A DNA stretch of 64,000 nucleotides, from NCBI GenBank assembly GCA_008508345.1, contig QNGE01002687.1, positions 42,174 to 106,173 of the forward strand. Direction: 5' to 3'. Positions within the stretch are counted from its first letter, which is position 1. Every line of letters begins with the position of its first letter. The translations under genes were made by a program, and so were the position numbers. Shown here one piece after another: positions 27,801 to 35,345 of this stretch. Under the pieces are notes generated by a model. It was not told where the DNA came from. It worked only from the letters and a program-made list of their open reading frames with translations, and did not search any database. The stretch comes from Paragonimus westermani. Its lineage: Eukaryota > Platyhelminthes > Trematoda > Plagiorchiida > Troglotrematidae.

Positions 27801-30800
27801 TGATCGTTGGTAGCGCGATATTCTCTGATCTCTGCATGACCGCCTCTGCGATGAATCCGGAAATGGGCAAACCCATTGGAGTTTCTTTAATTTGTCGGTA
27901 GATTTGGCCATTGAGTTTGAAGTACGTCGACAGACATTGCTCCATGAGATTGCATATGCTCTCCGGTTTCAATGATTCATTCGGCCGGGGATTTTCTTCT
28001 AACAGCTTTCGCAGTGTCTCTTTGGCTAGGGTGAGGTCAATGGACGTGAAGAGTGCTGTGACATCAAACGAAATCATTGTTTCGTCTTCTTCTATCCTAT
28101 CAATACCAAAACCATCAACTCGAGCTACAAACAACACCACCACTGTTCCCAACCATCAGATAACGCGGCTATTCAACCAACTTGGGGAAAAATCTAACAC
28201 TACCACGTGTTATGACCTAATGCAGAAGTTAGAGGGGAAAAAACATTTTAGGTGAAGTTTTGAGTATGACATGTTATGACTAAAATGGGCTTCAGATTTT
28301 GTTTACTAGCAAATGATCATTTAAGATCATTCCACGTATGCTGGAAACACTTTATTTTAATGCCTTTGCTGTTCATTGTGTCAAATTCTGTGTGTTGGGA
28401 AACCAACGGTTCGTATACTTTACGGTTGGAACTGTATTTGATGACGAAGACAGTTAGCCCAATAAGTGTTTCACTGATTGAAACATGGGGTCAACTATGT
28501 TTATGTTCACATCGTTAGTTTGATTTTATTCATTTAGTATTGCGAGATATCATGCTTTTAACACGTACACGGTGATGTGTTACACACCCACACAGAAATG
28601 TATAAACCGTGAACCAGTTGCATGTAAACCGAAAATTACACATCGTCACTGAGTCAAAAATGGCCAACCATATGTTTGATAACTGAACGGACAACTCGAG
28701 GATTACGACTGAGTGATTTTGACCGAATGTGTGGCCGTGTCTAATGTGAGCACAGTGATGTATTGATTGACTCAGTATTCTCCGGAAAACGTGGTCGGAG
28801 TTCAACTCCCAGTTGTAGGAAGAAATGCAATATCAGTGAATCTTAACAAGAGCCGGACTGCACTCATTCATAATTTCGCAGACTAACCGGGGGTTTAGGT
28901 GATTAGTAACTATACGACCGAATGGGGACGATGTTTAACTTTGATCAGTCTATATCCCCGATGTGTCACGCTGTTGAAGTTGTATGACATTACTTGCTGC
29001 TAGCAATCAAGACATGTTTCTGGCACTTGTGTATTGGCACAACACGTGTAAACAACTGTCTACTATCAGTTTGTTTCGGTTACTTTTTCTGTTCCACCTA
29101 GAAAATTTGTGTGCTTTTGGTCAACTGGTTTGCGTGGTTTGGGGTGCTGTCTATAACGGCTCTTGGTTTATGGTTCGTGCTTTTCTATTGATGACTAGAG
29201 AGAGCAGATGAGTCACCGACATTAATGCGGTTTGAATTTGCAGAAAGCTTCCAGCAGGACCACCGGCACCGGCCTGTGCGAAACTGGGTGAATGTGGCAT
29301 TATGTTGATAATGGAACACCACTACCTGAATGTTTTGGCATCCATACATCAACCCGGAAGCAAGTAAGCACATGTTACTTGCACTTTGCACATTGACTGG
29401 ATGTCTGCAGTCAGCTCTGAGGCCGATCAGTCTGAGCACGTAGTGCGATTTTGGCCATTTGCGAGTTCGTTAGTTAACACCGTGTGTATCAGTCAAATAC
29501 ATACAACGCGTTGTCAAAACGAGGATCAATGCGCGATGCATGCTCCAGTGGGAGGCATGACGGTGATATAGGCTCATTTTTTAAATAGTCATCAATTAAC
29601 TGAGTCAAAATATGGCCATAATAGCAGTCCGAGAACAGTAATCCATATTTGAAATCGCCCAAATGGGGTGGTAATTTAGAAATCAAATATTACACGTTCT
29701 CCATTTCGAATTGTGATCAGTCTGCTTGATAAACTGTACTAGAGCTGTGTCTGGCAGTAGTAGGAACTTCGTTAAACGTGCTTTTAAGCCAAGAATAACA
29801 TGATTCAAAGTGCCTTGGAAATTGGTCCACGTTAATCGGGTATGACCGAAGTGCGCATCGCATAAGTCCACGAACGGATTCTATTGAATGCCCTTGAAGA
29901 AACATACTTCTCATACATTTCAGTTAATCCCGGAGTACTTTTTGTCTCACACAAATTTATGGTTATAAACCATAGCTGTAGTTACTGACTTCATCTTTCC
30001 GCGTTTTCAACTGCATGAAGAGAGGTTACAGAATAGTGAAAACAGGAAGAATTGTGACATGTCAACTTATTTGACCACCACTAACTTCACAAAATCATTG
30101 ATCACACAGACTCGATGTAGTGTACTTTATGGGAATTGGTAGCCGGTAGCTTACGACAGCACCACAAACACTTCGGCAATTGGATAAAATCGGAAAATTA
30201 GCCATTCGTATAATTTCCTAGCACCCTATTGATCTGGATGGATGCAACATGCATTCTAAACACCATCAAAGATGACGCTCATTGCGGTCTGTCTCCTAAT
30301 TGTAAGACCGTCTCTTTGTTATTAAAGCTGCGACAGTTTGGCGCAAATCGATTCTTTTTATTGATCGAGCGAGTACAACTTGACAACTTTTAATATAAGC
30401 ACTTATTCCCTACGAAAGCATTTAGATTAATGTAGAATAATAATAAAATTCCCCAAGAAGTGACTAGCTCACAATCGTATTGCATAATGCGATTACGTCC
30501 TTCGTGTATAGACCAGCAGTGTAACTAACACACTTCAATTATTGAATTATTCCCCATCGAAAGTAGTTACTTTCACCGACTAATAGAATAGCGATCGGGA
30601 AACTGCATTTTCGAATCGACTTATTCAGAAAATCGGTGAACTGCGGTCACTCTTAACCTTCTATCAATGATTAGAAAGATGTGGTCGGAGGAGTTTAAGG
30701 GATTTCAGACGTTGAAGTTGTGTGTAACGGAAGTTAGCAGTATGGACGTCTGATAATGCTCGCAGAGGTCCAAAACCTTGGTGAACAGCTGAATCTCAAT

Positions 30801-32623
30801 CGAAACGAATCGGTGAGAGTCGGAATTAAACGCCTTGGGAGAAAGAAAGGTTATTACATGTGCATTCTACAATGCGCAACGACCAAGTACAATTTGGGCT
30901 CAGAATTCAGAGATGAATAAAGTTTCCATCACTATCTGACAATCAGGAGCACGGGTAGATTTAGCCGCTGAGAACGTCCAACAAGAAAACGCGGACACAT
31001 TTGTCTGGGATCCGCGTCACCCGAAGGGACCGGTGAACCTCTGGTGAACAGAAATTTAAGTGGACGGTTGGATCATTACTAGCACGACTTACGTAGACAA
31101 ATGTATAGTGGGGGAAGTTCGGTGTTCAGTGAACCACTTGTTTCACACAAAATCTGTTAGAATGTTTGTGTTTGGAAGAAAAAAGTGAAGCACAGGCATA
31201 CGTCCAGATATTTTCTAATCAAGGCGAGTAGAACACGAAAACTGGTGGAAGCAAGCATTTTGTACTGACTCATCAGGACCCAAGTTGAGATAAAATGGAT
31301 GGACTCTTTTAGAGCAAACAACCGGATGGGTGGATAATCGATAAGCGGGATAGGATAAGTCATTAAGTCCGGGGAAGGGTCAAGTTCACGAACAGTTGAT
31401 TCTGGACATAGAGAGGTGTTCTGAGTCGACTGATTGCGACTGCTTCAGAAAACCGTAAGAATCTCGGATTAGAATGACGTAGCAAGATTCTGAATGCACA
31501 AGATGAATCAACAGCGTGACCGGTGGTCGGGACGTGTCTAGCGACTAAGGAAACTGGCTATTTACGCGCTTCAGCAACATTGTCTATCAGTTTTCGTGTT
31601 CTAACTGCTTCGTTCAAACCGTTCAAGGGAACCAATTGTCTCAGTGTTCTAATCAGCCAATTATTTGTAAGCCACTGAAATGGCTGAAGGTAGTTGTTCC
31701 AACAGGCTAAACGAGGCATAGCTAAAATCTGGAAGCCGAAGCTATGACCAGTGAGGAATCAGGCTGACAAACTGACCTAGCCTTTCCTGATCTCTAACGT
31801 TAACTCAACTGACAGTATATAGGGACCGAGGGTTACAACGTATGAGTCAGTTACTAATCAGAGGTTTATTTAAGGGCGGTTGTTTAGCACATGTCGACTT
31901 TTTAAACGAAACAAAGCTGAAAAATTTCATTAATAAAATATCTAAGGAGTGTGCCGATGATCTGAAATGAGCCGGAGTTCATAGATCCGACGCCGAAAAG
32001 TGTATAACTTTACAGTCATGTGGTCAATCATCAATCATTCTCATCGATCAGTATTATATTACATTATGTCGTGAGTAGAACTTGTTTTCAATAACAGCCA
32101 TTGCATTTTATTTTCTTGTGAGGAAACGTAACCGATGTATGTAAACTCATCACCTTTATTCAACAATAGGCAAAGTATGAATTAGTCAGTTGAACCTGTG
32201 ACCGGAGCTCAAGTGGTTCATAATGCCAAGGTTTCACTTTCCTATTTCACTGAGTTATTTGGTAAGTTGATTCGAGAACGGAACGGTTTTCGTTGCTTTA
32301 CGAAGTTATTGAAATGGATAAATTGTGCTCCATAAGATGGAAAACGACGTAGGCAAGTAATAAACAATAATGACACATTTAATCGCCAGCGTGTTTTGTT
32401 CATTTGGTTAGCAACAAACAATGCGCAAAAAAGCGGAATCAAGCAAATTTACACTCACTGCGTACTCCACTTGAGGTGATAAGCAGACTAGTGATGCGAT
32501 TGTAGTTTCGGTTAGCTTGATGCAGATAGCAATCTCGAACTTTCAGGTGTTCCACCAGTTTTCCGGAGACAAGCGAACATTTTTGCAAATAGAACTGGTG
32601 AATTTTCTCCAGGTCGTTTATGG
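952..32623 (-). CDS. TBC1D30: TBC1D30-like Rab GTPase-activating protein, partial multi-exon gene
   Basis: Minus-strand gene assembled as exons 32459..32623, 14803..15004, 10129..10559, 8355..8508, 4578..4818 and 952..1296. From 14803 downwards every join is GT-AG and phase-consistent (1, 0, 1, 2). TBC-domain proteins stimulate GTP hydrolysis by Rab GTPases; vertebrate TBC1D30 is linked to Rab8 and cilia (family knowledge). Both TBC catalytic fingers are visible: the arginine finger in IVKDLHRTG and the glutamine finger in GYCQGFN, so the domain should be active. The order of conserved blocks (LKF..EP, DYVLPESYF, YEPPLMNLYAIQWFLTLF, RIWDSILLEGSE, APFPYPNLKELREK) follows human TBC1D30 as I remember it. 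A strong donor after 952 shows the gene runs past the left edge, and the 5' end is unresolved. Introns are large and full of retroelements. The identity is firm; the two most upstream exons are less certain. Confidence 0.85.
1820..2388 (+). pseudogene. RTE reverse transcriptase fragment
   Basis: Open frame with ordered RT blocks: SSWGHSITVPIFKKG, NHRGISLTTV, EEQTGFRPGREC, VFLDYKGAFDSMDR (catalytic Asp of block A), then GVRQSCLLSPFLFNFVIDEIM (block B, with the usual G of the QGCPLSP motif replaced by S). The expected Y-x-DD block falls in the assembly gap. There is no genuine start, since the frame simply opens within the RT. This is a truncated element, not a host gene. Confidence 0.85.
2389..2662. 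other. Assembly gap (274 N)
   Basis: A run of N inside the RTE copy, directly after the sequence gatgccggcgtggacct. In the 60 kb copy the same point is followed by in-frame 36-nt tandem repeats, which may explain why assembly failed here. Confidence 0.95.
3505..3600 (+). repeat. Hammerhead-SINE 3' tail relic
   Basis: Shares the ordered words ccttcggaaagg, gactggaaagtctat, gatca and tgtgagtgat with the tail of the hammerhead SINE near 23.85 kb and with the copy near 33.06 kb. The ribozyme-bearing head is absent or too decayed to see. Confidence 0.55.
4578..4818 (-). CDS. TBC1D30: TBC1D30 exon: C-terminal half of the TBC domain
   Basis: This 241-nt exon (phase 1 in, phase 2 out) lies between ..ttttgttttgcag and AG/GTGAGTTCC. 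It begins LEINERLGRPAIDASEF, an insert not in my memory of the human protein, then YEPPLMNLYAIQWFLTLF, CLAPDAILRIWDSILLEG and SEVVLRTAVVIMEFLA. These are the closing helices of the TBC fold. The split codon with the previous exon (G+CT) restores Ala and the one with the next (AG+C) restores Ser. Confidence 0.92.
6433..6484. repeat. (ATGT)n microsatellite
   Basis: About 12 perfect tetranucleotide units, ending in tatctatctg. Translates to spurious Cys-Met-Tyr-Val runs on one strand and Tyr-Ile-His-Thr runs on the other. Confidence 0.95.
6715..6875 (-). repeat. Hammerhead-SINE relic (head plus tail)
   Basis: Read on the minus strand it follows the 23.7-kb copy in order: atctcatgaaagcg, a GUAC-containing stretch with ctacaaataagctc where the good copy has ctactgatgagccc, then gatggctgggaaagtctatc and gtgagcgatgctcaggttga. 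The ribozyme core is destroyed (CTGATGAG has become CAAATAAG), so it cannot cleave. Confidence 0.55.
8355..8508 (-). CDS. TBC1D30: TBC1D30 exon: central TBC domain
   Basis: This 154-nt exon (phase 0 in, phase 1 out) lies between acceptor tttccttcacag and donor G/GTGAGT. The peptide IMVYLIDYVLPESYF is followed by LQALSVDIAVFRHLL and LPRLAAHLDRLQYKA. It aligns without gaps to the human segment IMIYLIDKVLPESYF..LSVDMAVFRDLL. Reading on past the donor gives unrelated sequence, which supports the splice site. Confidence 0.92.
8509..10128 (-). other. TBC1D30 intron, unique sequence
   Basis: A phase-0 intron of about 1.6 kb. No transposon or RNA gene recognised; the open frames at 8.73-8.95 and 9.38-9.65 kb resemble no known family. 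Confidence 0.7.
10129..10559 (-). CDS. TBC1D30: TBC1D30 exon: first half of the TBC domain, both catalytic fingers
   Basis: This 431-nt exon (phase 1 in, phase 0 out) starts after ..tctacatgtag and ends AAG/GTGAGT. It encodes DTRLKFGMEPRAGDEAFHEW, then the TBC motif A region (RRRVWSALADRQL), the Arg-finger motif IVKDLHRTG and the Gln-finger motif GYCQGFNVIA. LLAYARWNKRVGYCQGFN is nearly invariant in TBC1D30 orthologues. Both catalytic residues are intact and there is no frameshift. The exon ends ..DEKEAFK, where the human protein reads GDALK before IMIYLID; the next exon here starts with IMVYLID. Confidence 0.92.
10683..10760 (+). repeat. tRNA-derived SINE relic
   Basis: Contains a good Pol III box A (tgtagctcagtggttagg) after a GC-rich start. 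No clear box B follows and no cloverleaf closes, so this is a decayed tRNA-derived repeat rather than a tRNA gene. Confidence 0.35.
12063..12668 (-). CDS. Unrecognised 201-aa ORF in a TBC1D30 intron
   Basis: An uninterrupted frame of 201 codons, the longest in the window not tied to a transposon. The second half is less AT-rich than its surroundings and contains RVIPFHGTTDYQLRIRH and VTFVKLLIVGDCLPLYGSH; the C-terminus is Tyr/Leu-rich (GGYVYLLCYFYWLWKY). No family recognised, no signal peptide and no convincing domain. It could be a fragment of an uncharacterised repeat, a nested gene or chance. Function not assigned. Confidence 0.2.
   Translation of the reverse strand: MWYVDGQSNIQNNKRIVVVVGQHKTLDSITCQKGGSLSQRRLLSCHMTHKTSCDKKKAITIFGNHLVISCVIRVRLSPTSVCHRLTLQVIQNDKYQTSSNPRTRVIPFHGTTDYQLRIRHVTFVKLLIVGDCLPLYGSHSRTFDHHQLLSTGPKLEDVLGSSSFSIVDRAVGYNGGYVYLLCYFYWLWKYQSSSEVLLSVD
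14803..15004 (-). CDS. TBC1D30: TBC1D30 exon preceding the TBC domain, possible alternative start
   Basis: The open frame ends ..GTRRIVQSNV at a strong donor (G/GTGAGTACTT) in phase 1. Joined to the next exon, the split codon G+TT gives Val and reads ..SNVVPDTRLKF, matching the human run up to DTKLKF. An in-frame ATG at 15004 gives 67 codons (MYVDAETSEPDSRSRR..), which could be an alternative N-terminus like those of short vertebrate isoforms; otherwise an internal acceptor is used. The peptide is basic and Gln-rich with no recognisable domain. The splice phase argues for reality; the 5' boundary is uncertain. Confidence 0.55.
15818..16078 (-). mobile_element. RTE retrotransposon 3' end with (GAT)n tail
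   Basis: Reverse complement of the 3' UTR seen at 2.7-3.0 kb: an (ATC)n tract (tail), then acatcagtggttcacacc, an A/G-rich run (agaaggggacgggaaggg) and acgtccatattcaaacattc. It is a severely 5'-truncated copy inserted in the same orientation as TBC1D30. The tail also creates a frame with a long His run at 15788-15994, which is not a gene. Confidence 0.85.
19301..19695 (+). pseudogene. Gypsy aspartic protease remnant
   Basis: Contains QLNFGASVATLPVK, where active retroviral-type proteases have a D-T/S-G-A catalytic loop. The catalytic Asp is replaced by Asn and the next residue by Phe, so it is inactive. The second conserved motif, PILGVDAIQSMGF (ILG-x-x-x-I), is intact and confirms the family. 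The frame opens further upstream at 19138, but that part is not recognisably gag. Confidence 0.75.
19833..20330 (+). pseudogene. Gypsy reverse transcriptase remnant
   Basis: CTDPKPLNKMLRRGYY, FTKVGPSSAFWQIELDEQ (the first catalytic Asp region, with the usual V-D-L changed to V-G-P), TFGTSSGRLCWLRLPFGLEV and, after a TAG stop, GITCVADDALTF, the x-DD active site. Further on, LTSSGLKVDPG is the thumb-side block. The stop and the lost Asp make it non-functional. Confidence 0.85.
20400..20960 (+). pseudogene. Gypsy RNase H remnant and RT-RNase H connection
   Basis: SLSPAERNYAQIV, then a stop, EMLAVIFALERFSNY, VHTDHKPLVSIVKKPL and YQPGTQMHIADTLSRA are the canonical gypsy RNase H landmarks, including the TDHKPL motif and the closing ADTLSR. 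Stops occur within, and one frame change is needed. Confidence 0.85.
21080..22085 (+). pseudogene. Gypsy integrase remnant with GPY/F-like C-terminus
   Basis: Integrase core: DIFAFNNKQYLVILDHFS (first Asp), HGIPEIFSDNGPQFIGADF (second Asp) and YYSQSNGKAEAAVKMAKQLL (Glu of the DD35E triad). All three acidic residues can be seen, though in broken frames. The C-terminal VGDKVWVQCV..RWIEGVVV..GYRSYEI resembles the GPY/F module of chromodomain-free gypsy elements. The zinc-binding N-terminus is scrambled. Confidence 0.82.
22087..22498 (+). repeat. 3' LTR of the gypsy element
   Basis: Begins tgttacg after the integrase frame and ends tttcaaca, giving TG..CA-type termini and about 412 bp. It is colinear with the minus-strand solo LTR at 41007-41399: ggattgga/ctggacaaac, cagaaggct, caccggagtgaaacaag, gagctacaagcgga, gcaccaattgtaattc, aataaactgagatttg and cgttccgga in the same order. 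The caataaactgagattt stretch resembles a polyadenylation region. Confidence 0.75.
23700..23935 (+). mobile_element. Hammerhead-bearing SINE, Sm-alpha-like
   Basis: A short repeat with a hammerhead ribozyme core (23760-23833) followed by a tail (tcgaaaggggatggctggaaagtctacc..agtgatgtt..aacttgaag) that recurs near 3.5, 6.7 and 33.1 kb. The layout recalls the schistosome Sm-alpha retroposons, whose transcripts carry self-cleaving hammerheads (established for Schistosoma). Family membership here is inferred from architecture, not from a search. It lies antisense in the TBC1D30 intron. Confidence 0.65.
23760..23833 (+). ncRNA. Hammerhead ribozyme (degenerate)
   Basis: Type III order: stem III strand GGCCUGAGU, cleavage nucleotide U23769, stem I (GUAG/CUAC and UCCC/GGGA, 6-nt loop, 3-nt AGG bulge), linker GUACUA, core CUGAUGA (23801-23807), stem II (GCCC..AGAGU with one mismatch), core GAA (23822-23824) and closing stem III ACCCAAGCC with two mismatches. 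The UA linker before CUGAUGA and the long bulged stem I resemble the Schistosoma hammerhead. Stem II and III mismatches suggest this copy cleaves weakly or not at all. Confidence 0.65.
26376..26530 (+). repeat. tRNA-derived SINE relic
   Basis: Starts cctcctggattacttgatgg, passes through aaatgtgaaatttttgggctt and reaches a box A (tggcttatagctcagagg). This is the same order as the better copy at 51895-52085, with more decay and no clear box B. Confidence 0.55.
27138..27544. other. Assembly gap (407 N)
   Basis: A run of N within the Penelope-like element, removing the region after the RT. Confidence 0.95.
27545..28152 (-). pseudogene. Penelope-like reverse transcriptase, partial
   Basis: Uninterrupted RT frame: EEDETMISFDVTALFTSIDL (block A with catalytic Asp), YFKLNGQIYRQIKETPMGL then PISGFIAEAVMQR (block B, where the usual G-S-P is G-L-P), LWVRYVDDTFVILK (YVDD active site), NDIKFTMETETDNQLPFLDV and ETSVYRKETHTDQLLSFRS. 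All catalytic Asp residues are present, so this half is fairly young. The N-terminal RT region is missing, and the C-terminal part, where a GIY-YIG endonuclease would be expected, is in the gap. Confidence 0.88.
32459..32623 (-). CDS. TBC1D30: TBC1D30 upstream exon (coiled N-terminal segment)
   Basis: The exon opens after a pyrimidine-rich acceptor (ctctttcgtttcgtag) and closes at GTGAGT. It is 165 nt, phase 1 to phase 1. The peptide begins INDLEKIHQFYL and contains KLVEHLKVRDCYLH and NYNRITSLL. This pattern matches the helical segment before the TBC domain of long human TBC1D30 isoforms (ELKTILREL, KLLRHLKQKDRLLH, NCDIVTACL; recalled, not searched). Codon use is clean over the whole exon. 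It lies about 17 kb upstream of the next exon. How it joins that exon is not settled, because the obvious acceptors there have different phases; a weak one, GCAG before AAACGAG near 14993, would fit phase 1. Confidence 0.68.
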
Positions 32624-33044
32624 CTACGAAACGAAAGAGTGCGCAGAGAGTTAAGTTGAATGCGTGTACGCTGATAGTAACTATACAACACAAATCAAGG
32701 GGATGCAGCTTTGGAGTAGATAGATGGTCTATTACAATCATTTGCCCGAACACTGTTTCGACAAGTGGAGTGGAGAAAACTGAACTAGTCAGGTCAAATG
32801 AAAAATTTTATAGCACTTCGGTGTACAGGTTTCATTTTCAACGAACGGCCAATCTATAGCAAGATACCCTGCTTCGTTGTCGAACAATATTTCACCCACA
32901 GCATTCTCAACCCCAAAAATGCCCAATTTTGTTAGCTGTTCCAGGATCAAATTTCATTCAGAACTAAAATTACTGATGAGTAGTCGGGGATTTGGTTTAT
33001 TTTCAAGTTGAACATCATTCACCTTTGATTACAGCCTTCGCATT

Positions 33045-33150
33045 CAGAAAGACTTTCCAACTTTCCGAAAGAGACTGACTAAAAATTCTATCTGAAGACG
33101 AAGGCTGCGATCAAATGTGAGTGATGTTCAAGTTGAAAACTAAAATTGTC
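33045..33150 (+). repeat. Hammerhead-SINE tail copy
   Basis: aactttccgaaagagactgac, attctatctgaagacgaaggctg and atgtgagtgatgttcaagttga match the tail of the 23.7-kb element. About 60 nt upstream an actgatgag word (near 32975) may be a trace of the ribozyme core, but the GAAA box and the stems are not recognisable. Confidence 0.6.
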
Positions 33151-35189
33151 GATTCAATTAAACCAAGCAAGACGAACGTGGTACCGGTAGAATTAGTTAC
33201 CCGTTCCCAGGAAAAATGAAATTCTACAATGAAAATGTTTGAATCTTCAAGCCTTTTTATTCCACAAAATGTATGTCGTCTTCTACCACAAAATTTCGGG
33301 CCTTGTCATTGGACTATGGCCACCCAATTGAGATTAAGTTAATAATGTTCGTTATACACTTCAATATGTAAGTTTTGCTCGTACTCGCATTAACAGCAAC
33401 ATACATTGGAGATAGTTTTTAGGAACTATTCTCGGCCGAAAGTACAACCAATCAGTAATTTATCATCAGCTGTCGAGACTGACGGTCAAACACGTACTGC
33501 ACTAACATTTTCATCTGTAATCAAACAAAACGGTTCGAATTTATCTGTTGGAAACTGTGCCTTCTTCTACAATAACAGGGAACGCTCGTCAATATGATGG
33601 TTAGTGGGTAAATCACATGCATCAAATATAAGTTTGAAATCACTGACTCTGTCTAGCAGAAGTGTCTGAGTGGGTAGCAGGAATTTTGAATTCTTTCAGG
33701 GGGGAGTTTAGCGTTGAAAGATTTGGTTCATTGCTTCAGTCAAAGGGGTTTATGGATTATAACGAAACAACCGAGCACATGGAATACAAAACAGCAGCAT
33801 ACATCTAGACCCGAATTTGTGTGAATCAAAATCGTTGAGCTCCACTCAACTACGTACAGACGCGACATTTTGGCAGAGTGGGCGGTTTCTCTTTCATCCT
33901 GTCACTAGTCTGACCAGCCACGCTTTTGTTGTACTTGGTCGGTTAGTCTGCTTTGCGATCTACAATCTACCAGCAGTGTCATGTATAGCTACCGTGTTAG
34001 CTTTAAGATCGTATTCTGCCTTGTTAGTCGCGGAATGAGGTTTGAAATGTAAACAGTTCAGTTTGTTAGGTTTTTATGACACTCATCCTCAAGCCGACAT
34101 AGCACAGCCGGTTTCGTCCCACTACGGACCCCTAAAGCCGAAAAGGTCCGGATAAGAAATCGAACCAGTAAGAATTCACAAATGTCCTCACAATATGGAT
34201 CGATTAAGTTGACCTGATCTGTCACCCTGCTGATATTCTATTGACAACTTTGGAGATCACCTCGACCGAATATGCTCCAGAATAGGAAACAACAGAGGTC
34301 TTGGAGTTTGGGACAGGTGCCCCAAGAGCTTAGTAACAGGTAAAACAGAACGCCTTGTGGAGCTCGCTAACAGCACACAACAAAGAACCGATGCATCAGC
34401 CTTCAGCAACATTACAGTCATATTGATTATTGCTTTTTATTCTCCAACCGTGTACGATGATCGAGACCTGGCGCCTAGTTAGACAAAGCTATAATGGATG
34501 AACCGTTACGTGTGCAAATCGAGCGACTGAAGAATGAACGATATTCATCGAAGGTTAAATAGATGGTTACCATCGCAAATAAAGCAAAAATACAGCAGCT
34601 CAGAAGTGAGACAGTTATTTGTTTTTGTAGTCTACTCCACGATGGTTGAGCGATGCTAATTGATCACATACTTTTTGTTCGACAAATAAATTATTACACA
34701 AATATTACAGACATATCCACAATGTTTCCCATTGTACTGGAACTCTTCTAAATTCTTGCGTAGTGACCATTGCTCTCAAACGGTGACCAATGTTTTTAAC
34801 CAGTAATAATCGTTTTCGGACATTTCTATTTATTTCGTGACAAAGAGAACAGCACTTACCTACTGCATAGGATCTGAGATAACCACAAATAAACATTATC
34901 TCAATACACCACAAAACATCCTCACTTTTAGTTACACATTCCGGGCACATGTAGCAATCGACATTACCATTCGCTTTATTCAGAGATAATGGTTTACGAT
35001 GAGCGGGGGAGGGAATGGGGGAGAAAAAGGAATGACTTAGAATCAAAGCTCGAAAGCCAACGACACGAATTATATGATCGTAATCCATGGTGGCGTCAAA
35101 CCACTGCTTGGTTATATTATGGACAGTGAACACAGACATCAATAATGGCAAACGTCAACGGATTTTACTGTGCTCATTGGGCAGATAAT

Positions 35190-35345
35190 CCCCTGAAGCC
35201 GTCCTATGAACAGGGCCTTGAATACACGGTGAAGGATGCCTTTAGAGAAACCGTATGTCTCATAAGTGACTTCAAGAACAATACCGTCGTGGTATCAGGG
35301 GACGCTAACACACGTGCGCTGTGTTTGTAATGCGCTAGGGACCAA
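35190..35345 (+). pseudogene. Possible LINE endonuclease fragment
   Basis: The frame YTVKDAFRETVCLISDF followed by NNTVVVSGDANTRAL resembles the AP-endonuclease region of RTE-type LINEs (pattern: KDAF, then VVV-x-GD-x-N). A stop follows at once and the downstream frames are broken. Only one motif supports the call. Confidence 0.35.

Larger units (their letters stand above)
27046..28165 (-). mobile_element. Penelope-like retroelement fragment
   Basis: Minus-strand element with a Penelope-family reverse transcriptase, interrupted by a 407-nt assembly gap. At its 5' side (28100-28165) the RT frame is fused to the Penelope terminal repeat that also occurs at 53.1 and 62.2 kb (ggtggtgttgt..gtagctc..ggttttggtattgata). 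Past the gap, gaacatatcaatgcc resembles the same terminus. It inserted in the same orientation as TBC1D30. Confidence 0.85.
15005..32458 (-). other. Very long TBC1D30 intron packed with retroelements
   Basis: About 17.5 kb between the coiled N-terminal exon and the next exon. It holds an RTE 3' end (15.8-16.1 kb), a Ty3/gypsy pol with LTR (19.1-22.5 kb), the hammerhead SINE (23.7-23.9 kb), a tRNA-SINE relic (26.4 kb) and a Penelope-like element (27.0-28.2 kb). In 16.1-19.1, 22.5-23.7, 24.0-26.3 and 28.3-32.4 kb I see no identifiable gene, apart from a coding-like block at 25858-25973. Confidence 0.6.

Noticed and set aside
27121..28255. Plus-strand ORFs over 27.1-28.25 kb
   Set aside because: Antisense shadows of the Penelope-like RT or translations of N.
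34705..35151. 148-codon minus-strand ORF with several Cys pairs
   Set aside because: Looked briefly like a zinc-binding domain (CYMCPECV, CCSLCHEIN), but spacing and context fit no known finger and the rest is random-like.
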